In this document: piece by piece, positions 42,262-50,332 of the stretch
Numbering within the stretch: the first letter of the stretch is position 1
How the letters are laid out: every line of letters starts with the position of its first letter
DNA from: Thermasporomyces sp040195635
GTDB lineage: Bacteria > Actinomycetota > Actinomycetes > Propionibacteriales > Actinopolymorphaceae
Direction of reading: 5' to 3'
NCBI RefSeq assembly: GCF_040195635.1
Contig: NZ_JBEFTX010000001.1
Location: 372,001-436,000 of the forward strand
Length of the DNA: 64,000 bases
Notes under the pieces: generated by a model
What the model saw: the letters and a program-made list of their open reading frames with translations, nothing else
What the model was told of the DNA's origin: nothing
The model's database searches: none
Made by a program: the position numbers and the translations under genes

Positions 42262-43203
42262 TCACTTCCAGGCGCCGCGGCGACGACCTTCCACCGGTGG
42301 AGCGGTCTGGGCCCAGATCCGCCGCCACGACGCCACAGGCGGACCGGACGGGTCAGGTGTCTCTCCCCGTGCCGCCCGGCGGGTCGCGTCCCACCAGTTC
42401 GTCGCGTCCTCGTCGAGGAGGCGCGCCACAGCGGCGCGGATCTTCGGGCTGAACACGCGCGGCGACTCGTCGTCACCCGGCCAGATCGGTTCACCGAAGC
42501 GCACCCGCACCGGCAGGCGCCCGGGTCGTGGCCAGCCCCGCCCGCGCGGCATCGCTGCGTACGATCCGCGGATCCCGATCGGCACGACGGGCACCTTGTG
42601 TTCGACGGCAAGCCAGGCGGCGCCCATCCGGAACCGCCCACCCCAACCGTCAGGCGATCGGGTCCCCTCCGGATAGACGACGACGTTCCAGCCCTCGTCG
42701 AGCAGGTCGCCCGGCGTCGCCGAGAGCGTGCCGCCACGCCGCTCGATCGGGAACGTGTTGAACACCATCGCCGATCCGGTGGCCCGCCACCAGGTGTCGA
42801 AGAAGTAGTCCGCCGCGGCAGCCACGGCGGTCCGTCGGCGCCACTCGTCGGGAAGCGAGCACAGGATGAGCGGCGTGTCCAGGTGGGAGGTGTGGTTGGC
42901 GACGAACAGCACCGGTGTCCGGACCCTCGTCAACACGTCGAGTCCCGTTGCCTGCGGCGTCACCGTCGAACGCAACAATGGGCGGAGCCCAGCGCGCTGT
43001 ACCACGTCGCGGACGGCGTTGGCCGCCGGCTTGCGCGCCCATGCGGTGGGGAAGATGGACTGTGGCTTGGGCAGCTGGTACGGCTCGGCGCTCCGCGGCA
43101 CCAGAGGTCGGCGCCCCCACCGCCAGCCGCGGGCGACCAGGCGTACCTCCCGCACGGTCTCCTTGACGAACCGCGCTGGGTTCCTACTTCCGTTGCCGCT
43201 CAC
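42262..43203 (-). CDS. 1-acyl-glycerol-3-phosphate acyltransferase-like protein (PlsC family)
   Basis: About 313 aa. The acyltransferase motifs are NHTSHLDTPLIL (HX4D, catalytic), FNTFPIERRGGTL, VVYPEGTRSPDGW and VPIGIRGSYAAMPRG. It has a basic N-terminal region and no clear transmembrane helix. It transfers an acyl chain to a lysophospholipid or similar alcohol at the membrane. Last gene of the four-gene operon with an acyl reductase-HAD fusion, an alcohol dehydrogenase and a LarA-like protein. The start is uncertain: GTG at 43203, after the LarA-like stop, or ATG at 43221, overlapping it. Confidence 0.88.
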   Translation of the reverse strand: MSGNGSRNPARFVKETVREVRLVARGWRWGRRPLVPRSAEPYQLPKPQSIFPTAWARKPAANAVRDVVQRAGLRPLLRSTVTPQATGLDVLTRVRTPVLFVANHTSHLDTPLILCSLPDEWRRRTAVAAAADYFFDTWWRATGSAMVFNTFPIERRGGTLSATPGDLLDEGWNVVVYPEGTRSPDGWGGRFRMGAAWLAVEHKVPVVPIGIRGSYAAMPRGRGWPRPGRLPVRVRFGEPIWPGDDESPRVFSPKIRAAVARLLDEDATNWWDATRRAARGETPDPSGPPVASWRRIWAQTAPPVEGRRRGAWK

Positions 43204-43210
43204 GACCCAC

Positions 43211-44791
43211 TCACCGCACATCCGAGATGAGGTGGGGTGGATTGTGGGTGTAGGTGATCGACGGTGAGGATCCCACCGTGCCGCTCACCATCTCCAGCGC
43301 ATCGGCCAGCGTGGACGCCGACCGGAATCCCATCCGCTGCACGGCTTTGCGATTGCCGCCGACCCACACCACGTCACCCACATGGTCCATGGCGTGTGCC
43401 GCCCAGTACCACATGTAGAACGGATGGACGCCGTGGTAGGCGTACGACGTGCGGTACAGGTGGATGTACCACGGGTCGGTGGCGTACTGCTTCTCGAAGC
43501 GTTGCTCGATCGTCGCGGGGTCGGTCGACTCGGCAAGCACCTCTTCGAAGAAGTCGACGTAGCTCGGGTGGTGCAGCTGGCTGAACTCGTACGGCACCGG
43601 GTGGTAGAGAATGACCGCTCCGCCCTTACGCACAAGGGGTTGGCCGCGGTAGGAGTTGAAGAAGTACCCGAGTCCCATGCAGGTGGCGAGGATCGGGTTC
43701 ATCACGGCGTTGACGTTGTAGGGCCCGAGGTAGGGCACGCCCATGATGAGGACGTCGCTCTGGCCCTGGACCTCGACCGCCTGCTGGCGGAAGACGGTCG
43801 CCAGGGTCTTCTCGTGCACGGCCTCGGTCTCACCGGCGTGCACCCCGGTGATGCCGTAGGGCGAGCGCACGTTGCGGAAGATCCGGCTCTTGAGCTTGCT
43901 CGGCGCCACCGCGAGTCCGCGCCTGGCGGCAAGCATCGACGCCTGGTCACGGACGCTCCACTCCCACTCGCGCTTGTTCATGAACTCGTACGGCGCCGGG
44001 AAGACGTTGTTGTTGAGCGTCGTCTCGATCGTGAAGATCTTGACGTGGTCCTTGAGCAGCCGCCCCATCCGCCAGGCGGAGTGGTGCATGGCGGACTTCT
44101 CCGCGTCCATGAAGGACCGGGAGTGCACCATCGTGTGGGTGTTGTGGTGGTGTCGCAGCGAGCGGTAGGACGCGAGTCCGATCGGCACCGACTTGTGGCC
44201 GCCGTCCATCGGGACGATGTTGATGTTGACGTAGACCAGCAGGTCCGACGTCGCGGCCCGCTTGTTGATCTCGACCTCTTCGCCGTGGTCGGTGGTCCCG
44301 ATGAACTCCAGGTTGTCGGGATCCTCGGCGTCGTGGTTGTACAGCAGGCCGTCGGGCGCGAACGAACGGTAGACCCGCTCCCCCAGCGCGTGCTGCAGCT
44401 CACTCGGCATCATCCGCCGGTGCAGCGCCAGCGCGGCGATGATCTGCACGTCGTCGACACCGGCCTCCGCGGCCAAGGTGAGAACCTGTTCGATCACCCG
44501 CTGCCGGATGTCGGGACGCCGCATCGGAGGCAGTGGCAGCGAGACGTCGTCGAAGGCGATCGTCAGCTTCATGCCGGGCCGAAGCAACGCGCGGAGCGGT
44601 TCAGAGTTCTGCGGGCTCTCCAGCGCCTGCCGGATCGCGCCGTCGACGTCGTGCAGGCCCGGCAGCGACTCCGGTGAGTACACGACCCTGGTCCCGATCG
44701 GGAACTTCTCCAGCCGGAACCCCTCGCCCTCGTGGACGAGGAGCGGCGGAGTGCGGTCGTCGACCTCGAGTACGAATCCTGGTCGGCTCAC
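43211..44791 (-). CDS. LarA-like (DUF2088) nickel-pincer racemase/epimerase family protein
   Basis: A 526-aa protein from the GTG at 44791, with AAGGAG 6 nt upstream. It resembles lactate racemase LarA. IAFDDVSLP (Asp 81/82), ALHRRM (His124), TTDHGEEVEINKRA (His169, Lys177) and DGGHKSVPIG (His199) line up with LarA's Asp72, His108, His174, Lys184 and His200, including the cofactor-bearing Lys. The chain is about 100 residues longer than LarA, and the C-terminal half (YLGPYNVNAVMNPILATCMG) is specific. The cofactor genes larB, larC and larE are not here. It overlaps the alcohol dehydrogenase stop (GTGA). It probably acts on a hydroxy acid or polyol head group made by its operon partners. Confidence 0.8.
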   Translation of the reverse strand: MSRPGFVLEVDDRTPPLLVHEGEGFRLEKFPIGTRVVYSPESLPGLHDVDGAIRQALESPQNSEPLRALLRPGMKLTIAFDDVSLPLPPMRRPDIRQRVIEQVLTLAAEAGVDDVQIIAALALHRRMMPSELQHALGERVYRSFAPDGLLYNHDAEDPDNLEFIGTTDHGEEVEINKRAATSDLLVYVNINIVPMDGGHKSVPIGLASYRSLRHHHNTHTMVHSRSFMDAEKSAMHHSAWRMGRLLKDHVKIFTIETTLNNNVFPAPYEFMNKREWEWSVRDQASMLAARRGLAVAPSKLKSRIFRNVRSPYGITGVHAGETEAVHEKTLATVFRQQAVEVQGQSDVLIMGVPYLGPYNVNAVMNPILATCMGLGYFFNSYRGQPLVRKGGAVILYHPVPYEFSQLHHPSYVDFFEEVLAESTDPATIEQRFEKQYATDPWYIHLYRTSYAYHGVHPFYMWYWAAHAMDHVGDVVWVGGNRKAVQRMGFRSASTLADALEMVSGTVGSSPSITYTHNPPHLISDVR

Positions 44792-45972
44792 CTGCTGCTC
44801 CTTAGATCGAACGCCACCTTCACCGTGCCCAACCTTCCTGCCGAGTGCGCATGGTCGAGCGCCTCCCGCCAGCGGTAGAGCGGGTACCTGCCCCCGACCA
44901 CCCCGTCGAGGGACGCGGATGCCGCCAGGTCGAATGCCTTGTCGAACGCGTCGCCACCCCGGCTCGCGTAGCTTCCCGCGACGGTGAGCTCGCGGAACCA
45001 CACCGGTGACAGGTCGGCGCCGGTCGACGGCATCCCCGAGACGACCACCCGGCCGCCCGCCTTCGTCACCCGCAGAGCCGTGCCGAGGGAGTCCTTGCTG
45101 CCCACCGCGTCGACCGCGACGTCGACGCCGCCGAGGAGGAACTCCGCGCTGCGTTCCGGGGCGAGGCGGAACGCCTGCGTCGCACGGCGTACCCGCGCCG
45201 GCACCTCGTCCGGAGCCACGATGTCCGACGCCCCGAACGCCCTGGCAAGCTCCCGCTGCCGAGGATGCTTCGCCACGACACTGATCCGGCCGGCGTTCGT
45301 GAGCTCCCGCAGCGCCAGGGTGGCGAAGAGCCCCACCGCACCGGCGCCCGACACCAGCACCGAACCACCGTCCGGAACTTCGGCACGCTGGGCGGTGTGG
45401 ACAGCGCAGGCCAACGGCTCTACCAGAACCGCGCGCTCGTCGGACAGTCCTTCCGGAACGGCGTGGAGCTGGCTGCGGTGGGCGACGAGGACGCCGCCCC
45501 AGCCTCCGCCCGTATCGGCGCAGTAGCCGGTCTGGAGTCCCGGCGAGACGTGCCCCACCGTGATCCGGTCACAGCGGTTGGTCTGCCCGGAGGCGCAGGA
45601 CTCGCACCGCTCCACCCCCCGCGCCGCGCAGGACAGGACGGGATCGAGCACGACCCGGGTGCCCTTCGGCAGGTCGTCGCAGTCGTCCTGCAGGACCCCC
45701 ACGACCTCGTGGCCGGGGACGAACGGCATTGACACGAGGGCGGAGAAGTAGAGGCTGGTCTGGCCGAACAGCGCGCCGAGGTCCGAGCCGCAGATCCCCG
45801 ACAGGACAGGCTTCACCCGGGCCCATCCCGGCGCGGCCAGGCGCGGCTCGTCGCGGGTGACCAGGCGTACGGGCGCGGCGGGACCGGTGAGGATGCCGGG
45901 GATCCGGCCCCCCATTGCACGGGCGGCGACGTAGCGGGGAAGCGAGCGGTACATCTCGAGAGCGAGCATCAT
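44788..45972 (-). CDS. Zinc-dependent alcohol dehydrogenase (MDR family)
   Basis: A 394-aa medium-chain dehydrogenase. Catalytic zinc ligands lie in SGICGSD and PGHEVVG. A Cys-rich structural-zinc lobe reads SCAARGVERCESCASGQTNR. The NAD(P)-binding GAGAVGLFATLALREL comes at about 230, and TVAGSYASRGGDAFDKAFDL towards the end. It starts at an ATG overlapping the acyl reductase-HAD stop (ATGA) and ends overlapping the LarA-like start. The order suggests it oxidises or reduces an alcohol/aldehyde linked to the preceding enzyme. Structural zinc spacing is longer than in classic ADH. Confidence 0.88.
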   Translation of the reverse strand: MMLALEMYRSLPRYVAARAMGGRIPGILTGPAAPVRLVTRDEPRLAAPGWARVKPVLSGICGSDLGALFGQTSLYFSALVSMPFVPGHEVVGVLQDDCDDLPKGTRVVLDPVLSCAARGVERCESCASGQTNRCDRITVGHVSPGLQTGYCADTGGGWGGVLVAHRSQLHAVPEGLSDERAVLVEPLACAVHTAQRAEVPDGGSVLVSGAGAVGLFATLALRELTNAGRISVVAKHPRQRELARAFGASDIVAPDEVPARVRRATQAFRLAPERSAEFLLGGVDVAVDAVGSKDSLGTALRVTKAGGRVVVSGMPSTGADLSPVWFRELTVAGSYASRGGDAFDKAFDLAASASLDGVVGGRYPLYRWREALDHAHSAGRLGTVKVAFDLRSSR

Positions 45973-48314
45973 GAGCGGAGCTCCCCCCTGGACTCGCGGG
46001 CGCCAAGGTCAAGCGCACCAGGCGGCCGGGTGCCAAACTCCTCGGTACCGAACTCACGGGTCGGCATCGTCAGTCGCGAGACCGCGCTGGAGGTACGCCA
46101 GTCCTCGACCGGCCATCGTCCCTTGCGCGCCTCCCGCCACAGATGGACGTCCGGGCTCACGGCCACCGGCCGGCCCACGGCCCGCAGCAGCGGCAGGTCG
46201 GAGTGGCTGTCGGCATAGGCATAGGAACGCGGCAGCTCGAATCCGTTCTGGCCCGCGTACCACTTGAGCCACGCTGCCCGCGACTCCCCCACCAGCGGTG
46301 GTGAGGAGAGGTAGCCGGTGCAGCGCCCGTGCTCGTCGACGGCCAGGTCGGCGGCGACGATCTCGTCAAACAGCTCGGACAGCGGCCGGGTCAGCGGCCG
46401 GATCGCCCCGGTGATGAGGATCGTGCGGTGCCCGGCCGCGCGGTGAGCGCGGACGCGACGCAGGGCCGCGGCGGACACGCGTTCGAGAACGTGCTGGGCA
46501 AGCACCTCGTCGACGACCCGCTCCAGTTCGGCAAGGTCGGCGCCCCGGTAGCGCCTGTAGACCGCGCGGAGGAATCCGCCCCGGTCCCGGCGTTCGGCGG
46601 CAAGGAAGCCGGGCAGCTTGTGCAGCATCGTCGCGACCTCGCGAAGCTTGCCGTCACGGCCCAGCTCAGGCAGTCGGAGCCACAGATAGGTCTCGACGAC
46701 GTTGCTCGACAGCAGCGTGCCGTCCATGTCGAACGCCGCCAGGATCTCCCCACCCTGCGGAAGCTCCTTCGCCACGGTGGGGGCGCTTCGGCCCCGGCGC
46801 CGGCGTACGACGTCGTACTGCCGCATCGACGCCGTGACACTCGGACAGTGCACGTCGACGAGGTAGTGCTTCCAGTCGAAGACGGACGTGTCGAACGCGA
46901 ACGCCTCCTGGTCTTCGGCCTCGAGACTACGGAAGAGCTCCATCGTCTTGTCGTCGGTGAAGTGCAGCTCGGCCTCGGCGTAGGGCCGGTAGAGGTCGAG
47001 GTAGCGGCGCAGGAAGTCGAGCCGACGTTGCTGCTGGTCGAGCTCGCGGGCGATCTTGCGGATACGTTCGCCGCGCGGGGCGTGCCGGACGGCCCAGTCG
47101 GCCACCTTGTGGGCGCGTTCGCTCATGACGAGCAGCCGGTCGACGTTCTCACCGCCGGGGAACCGCCACGTGGGCAGACGCACAGCACCGCGCTCGCTCA
47201 TGTCGAACGGGTTCTCGTCGAAGTACGCCCGCACCAGCTCGTAGAGCCGGCTGAACGTCAACGGGTTGCGACCGCCGGACGAGACGTGGAAGTACGCCGG
47301 ACTGCCTGGCGGAGGCGGCGCGGCGGCCGCTGCCAGGGTCGCTCCGACCACGTGGTCGACGGGCACGATGTCGACGACGCCGTCCGGGCTGGCGGGGAAC
47401 TCCGGCAGCTCGCCCCGGCCATAGGCCAGGATGAGCGGCTCGGCCATCTTGAAGCCCTCGATCCAGCCGGGATGCGGGATCTGCAGCGCGCTCTCGATGA
47501 TGCTGGGCCGCACGACCGTCACGGGCAACGGCGCGGCGATCTCCTCGACGACCCGCTCGCCCATCGCCTTGGTGAAGGTGTAGACGTCGGTCCACCCGAG
47601 CGACCGCGCGCGTTCCCCACCGGCCTGCACGAGCTTCTTGTCGACCCACTCCTTGCGCCGGCGTTCGGCGTCCTGGGCCGAGGTGATCGGACCGGCGCGG
47701 CGGTGCTCCCGCTCGGCCTCCCTGCGCAGGCGCGAGAGGACGCCAGGTGACCTCGACGTCTCCTCGATCCGGTCGCGCATCGCGATGCCCCACCTGGCCT
47801 CCGTACGCCAGTCGACGTCGTGCTCGACACTCGCCTCGGGAATCGCGCCCCGCCGGCGACCGGCCGTGTAGGCGGTGGACACATGGACGTAGTGCGGATC
47901 GCTGCCACTGTCGAGGATCCTGCGCAGCAGCCGCTCGGTGCCGAGCACGTTGGTCTCGAACGCCTCGTGGATCGGAGGGTCGAACGACACGTCACCCGCG
48001 CAGTGGATCACGATGTCAAGGTCGGCCGGCAGTTCGGGGACGTCGGCGAGGTCGCCTTCGAGGACGGTGATCCGGGCGTCGATGAGCGCGCCGGCCTCGC
48101 CTGCGTACTGCTCGCGGGCCGACTCGAAGATGGGCTTGGCGAGGAGCTGTTCCATCCGGGCGCGGCCGGTGAGCGATCCCTTGCGCCGGACGAGGGCGAC
48201 CACGTGCGTGTCGGGCAGCTCTCCGAGAATGCGGTGCAGAAGGGCTTCGCCGACGAAGCCGGTGACACCGGTGAGAAGCATCCGCTTCCCCCCGAGGCGC
48301 TCCCTGAGCTGCAC
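45969..48314 (-). CDS. Fusion of acyl-CoA reductase-like SDR and HAD-IB phosphatase
   Basis: A 781-aa bifunctional protein. The N-terminal half (1-about 440) is an extended SDR like fatty acyl-CoA reductases: TGVTGFVG at 15-22, Ser146 of VHVSTAYTAG, and the YxxxK catalytic pair Y245/K249 in VYTFTKAMGE. The C-terminal part (about 520-760) is a HAD-IB phosphatase with motif I FDMDGTLLSSN (nucleophile D529), ILITGAIRPL and AYADSHSDLPLLRAVG. Reduction of an acyl thioester and removal of a phosphate are thus joined in one chain. First gene of a four-gene operon; its stop overlaps the dehydrogenase start. Comparable actinobacterial proteins exist, but the pathway is not known to me. Confidence 0.88.
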   Translation of the reverse strand: MQLRERLGGKRMLLTGVTGFVGEALLHRILGELPDTHVVALVRRKGSLTGRARMEQLLAKPIFESAREQYAGEAGALIDARITVLEGDLADVPELPADLDIVIHCAGDVSFDPPIHEAFETNVLGTERLLRRILDSGSDPHYVHVSTAYTAGRRRGAIPEASVEHDVDWRTEARWGIAMRDRIEETSRSPGVLSRLRREAEREHRRAGPITSAQDAERRRKEWVDKKLVQAGGERARSLGWTDVYTFTKAMGERVVEEIAAPLPVTVVRPSIIESALQIPHPGWIEGFKMAEPLILAYGRGELPEFPASPDGVVDIVPVDHVVGATLAAAAAPPPPGSPAYFHVSSGGRNPLTFSRLYELVRAYFDENPFDMSERGAVRLPTWRFPGGENVDRLLVMSERAHKVADWAVRHAPRGERIRKIARELDQQQRRLDFLRRYLDLYRPYAEAELHFTDDKTMELFRSLEAEDQEAFAFDTSVFDWKHYLVDVHCPSVTASMRQYDVVRRRRGRSAPTVAKELPQGGEILAAFDMDGTLLSSNVVETYLWLRLPELGRDGKLREVATMLHKLPGFLAAERRDRGGFLRAVYRRYRGADLAELERVVDEVLAQHVLERVSAAALRRVRAHRAAGHRTILITGAIRPLTRPLSELFDEIVAADLAVDEHGRCTGYLSSPPLVGESRAAWLKWYAGQNGFELPRSYAYADSHSDLPLLRAVGRPVAVSPDVHLWREARKGRWPVEDWRTSSAVSRLTMPTREFGTEEFGTRPPGALDLGARESRGELRS

Positions 48315-48622
48315 GCGTCTCCCCCTTGATCGAGGCTGCTGGCCGTCGCCGACGGACCCGAGAGTGCACTGGGGTGTCGTGCACTAGGTGCCGGTTCGCC
48401 ACACCATATCCCGACGGCCTCGGCCGCCCTCCGAGCCGCCCACGACTGGCGGCCGGAAACGGTGTGCGGGAGGGTTGACCAGGGGCCAGGCGCCGCTGAT
48501 CATCTGCACGTGGTAGTCCGGGGTCCCTGACCCGCCCCAGCTCCGTGATCATGATCGTGATCATGAAGGTCCAGTGGTTGTACGGACCGAATCTCCTTCA
48601 TGATCATGGAACCCCGGCGCTC
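48315..48622. other. 308-bp non-coding gap between hisA and the lipid-type operon
   Basis: No gene. It contains the large inverted repeat at 48558-48606 just after hisA and presumably the promoter of the acyl reductase-HAD operon towards the left end. Nothing else was recognised. Confidence 0.5.
48558..48606. terminator. Large inverted repeat after hisA, possible terminator
   Basis: TGATCATGAAGG (48558-48569) pairs perfectly with CCTTCATGATCA (48595-48606). Inside, GGTCC (48568-48572) pairs with GGACC (48584-48588). The left arm is preceded by another TGATCATGATCG. It lies 17 nt past the hisA stop on the transcribed side. There is no T run, so it may instead be a dispersed palindromic repeat. 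Confidence 0.5.
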
Positions 48623-49354
48623 TCAGGCCCGGGTCGCCGCAAGCGCCTCCTCGAGCGTGAAAGCGCCCGCGTACAACGCGGTGCCCACGATCGCCCCCTC
48701 GACCCCGAGCGGCACCAGGTCGGCGATCGCTCGCAGGTCGTCGAGCGTCGACACTCCACCGGACGCGATGATCGGCCGGTCCGTGGCCGCGCACACCGAA
48801 CGCAGCAGCTCGAGGTTCGGCCCCTGCAGCATGCCGTCCTTGTTGACGTCGGTGACGACATAACGCGCGCACCCCTCGCCGTCCAACCGGGCGAGCGTCT
48901 CGAACAGGTCACCGCCTTCCTGCGTCCATCCGCGGGCCGCCAGTGTGCGGCCGCGGACGTCGAGCCCGATCGCCACCCGGTCGGCGTACTCCGCGATCGC
49001 CTTCGCACACCACTCGGGATTCTCCAGCGCGGCTGTGCCGATGTTGACCCGAGCGCATCCCGTGCCCATCGCCCAGTGCAACGCGTCGTCGTCGCGGAGG
49101 CCACCTGACAACTCGACCTTGACACCGAGCTCCGCCAGCCGGTTGATGATCTCGGCGAGCAGAGTGCGGTTGTCACCGCGTCCGAACGCCGCGTCGAGAT
49201 CGACCAGGTGGACCCATTCCGCACCTGCCCGCTGCCAGGCGAGGGCGGCGTCTAGCGGGCTGCCGTACTGGCCGCCGGAACCGGCTCGACCCTGGACAAG
49301 CTGGACCGCCTGGCCACCGACGACGTCCACCGCAGGGAGAAGTACGAGGCTCAT
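48623..49354 (-). CDS. priA: Bifunctional HisA/TrpF isomerase (PriA)
   Basis: A 243-aa TIM barrel that in actinobacteria isomerises both ProFAR (histidine) and phosphoribosyl-anthranilate (tryptophan). It has LLPAVDVVGGQAVQLVQGRA with catalytic Asp near residue 9, VELSGGLRDDDAL, VNIGTAALENPEW, TDVNKDGMLQGPNLEL (second catalytic Asp) and IIASGGVSTLDDL. The GGLRDD and VNIGTAAL forms are those of PriA rather than HisA-only enzymes. No trpF is seen in the window, in line with a dual role. Confidence 0.95.
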   Translation of the reverse strand: MSLVLLPAVDVVGGQAVQLVQGRAGSGGQYGSPLDAALAWQRAGAEWVHLVDLDAAFGRGDNRTLLAEIINRLAELGVKVELSGGLRDDDALHWAMGTGCARVNIGTAALENPEWCAKAIAEYADRVAIGLDVRGRTLAARGWTQEGGDLFETLARLDGEGCARYVVTDVNKDGMLQGPNLELLRSVCAATDRPIIASGGVSTLDDLRAIADLVPLGVEGAIVGTALYAGAFTLEEALAATRA

Positions 49355-49435
49355 GGTCCGCGAGGCTACCTTCCGTCTGACGGCCCGCCTGAGAGCGGTC
49401 GGATCGGGACCGGCCAGTCGGTCGACCTGCTGGCC

Positions 49436-49523
49436 GGAGGCTGGTCAGATCGGAGCCTGGTCAGATCGGAGGCCGGTCAGCGGAGGCCGGTCAGCGGAGG
49501 CCGGTCAGCAGAGCCTGGTCAGC
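49436..49523. repeat. 14/16-bp minisatellite running into the hisH stop
   Basis: Six head-to-tail units: two of 16 bp (GGAGGCTGGTCAGATC and GGAGCCTGGTCAGATC), three of 14 bp (GGAGGCCGGTCAGC) and one variant (AGAGCCTGGTCAGC). The last unit contains the TCA at 49519-49521, which is the hisH stop codon on the minus strand. The array fills the hisH-hisA gap. Confidence 0.85.
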
Positions 49524-50157
49524 GGAGGGTGGCGAGCCAGTTGGCGAGGAGTTGGGCGCCGGCGTCGCCGGACTTCTCCGGGTGGAACTGGGTCGCCGAC
49601 AGCGGACCGTTCTCCGCCGCCGACACGAACCGGTCACCGTCGTACGGCGTCCAGGTCACCAGTGGATCCCGGAACGGGCCACCACCCGACAGCTCCCAGT
49701 GGCGTACGGCATAGGAGTGGACGAAGTAGAAACGCTCGTCCTCGATGCCGGCGAAGAGCACCGAGCCGGTGGGAGCCTCGACGACGTTCCAGCCCATGTG
49801 CGGGACGATCGGCGCCTTCAGGCGTTCGACGGTTCCCGGCCACTCGCCGCACCCCTCGGCCTCGACGCCGTGTTCGACACCACGGTCGAACAGGACCTGC
49901 ATGCCGACGCAGATGCCGAGCACCGGCCGTCCGCCGGAGAGACGGCGACCGATCAGCTGGTGGCCGCGCACCGCACGCAGGCCGCTCATGCAGGCCGCGA
50001 ACGCGCCGACGCCCGGCACCACCAACCCGTCAGCGTCCATCGCGGCCCCGTAGTCCGCCGTGACGTCGACCTGGGCACCGACCCGGACGAGCGCTCGCTC
50101 GGCCGAACGCAGGTTGCCCGACCCGTGGTCGAGCACGACCACCTTCGGTGCGTTCAT
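49519..50157 (-). CDS. hisH: Imidazole glycerol phosphate synthase, glutaminase subunit
   Basis: A 212-aa class I glutamine amidotransferase that supplies ammonia to HisF. It shows VVLDHGSGNLRSAERAL, the oxyanion PGVGAFAACM, the nucleophile Cys in LGICVGMQVLFDRG (about 84) and the His-Glu pair of TQFHPEKSGD. MGWNVVEAPTGSVLFAGI is the HisF-contact region. The stop codon is part of a short tandem repeat array. It lies 25 nt downstream of the small membrane gene and in the same direction as hisB. Confidence 0.96.
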   Translation of the reverse strand: MNAPKVVVLDHGSGNLRSAERALVRVGAQVDVTADYGAAMDADGLVVPGVGAFAACMSGLRAVRGHQLIGRRLSGGRPVLGICVGMQVLFDRGVEHGVEAEGCGEWPGTVERLKAPIVPHMGWNVVEAPTGSVLFAGIEDERFYFVHSYAVRHWELSGGGPFRDPLVTWTPYDGDRFVSAAENGPLSATQFHPEKSGDAGAQLLANWLATLR

Positions 50158-50182
50158 CGGTGGCTGCCAGAGATCAACGCGG

Positions 50183-50332
50183 TCACAGGCTCATCTCCTT
50201 CTGCCCGATCCAGAGGAACACACCGGCCAGGACGAGCAGGACGAGCGACACCCAGATCGGCCGCTTCTGCCGGTACGTCGCGATCACGCCGCCGAACAGC
50301 ACCCCGGCCAGAGCGAAGTACAGAAACTGCAT
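50183..50332 (-). CDS. 49-aa membrane protein between hisB and hisH
   Basis: A short gene reading MQFLYFALAGVLFGGVIATY, then a basic RQKRP turn, then the second helix WVSLVLLVLAGVFLWIG and a charged end QKEMSL. Two transmembrane helices in a hairpin are clear. Its ATG shares one base with the hisB stop (TGATG), so it is translated with hisB. No function is known to me; similar tiny proteins are easily missed in annotation. Codon use is normal, supporting a real gene. Confidence 0.7.
   Translation of the reverse strand: MQFLYFALAGVLFGGVIATYRQKRPIWVSLVLLVLAGVFLWIGQKEMSL

Noticed and set aside
49436..49523. CRISPR-like short repeats
   Set aside because: Units are 14-16 bp, head to tail, without unique spacers; no cas genes in the window.
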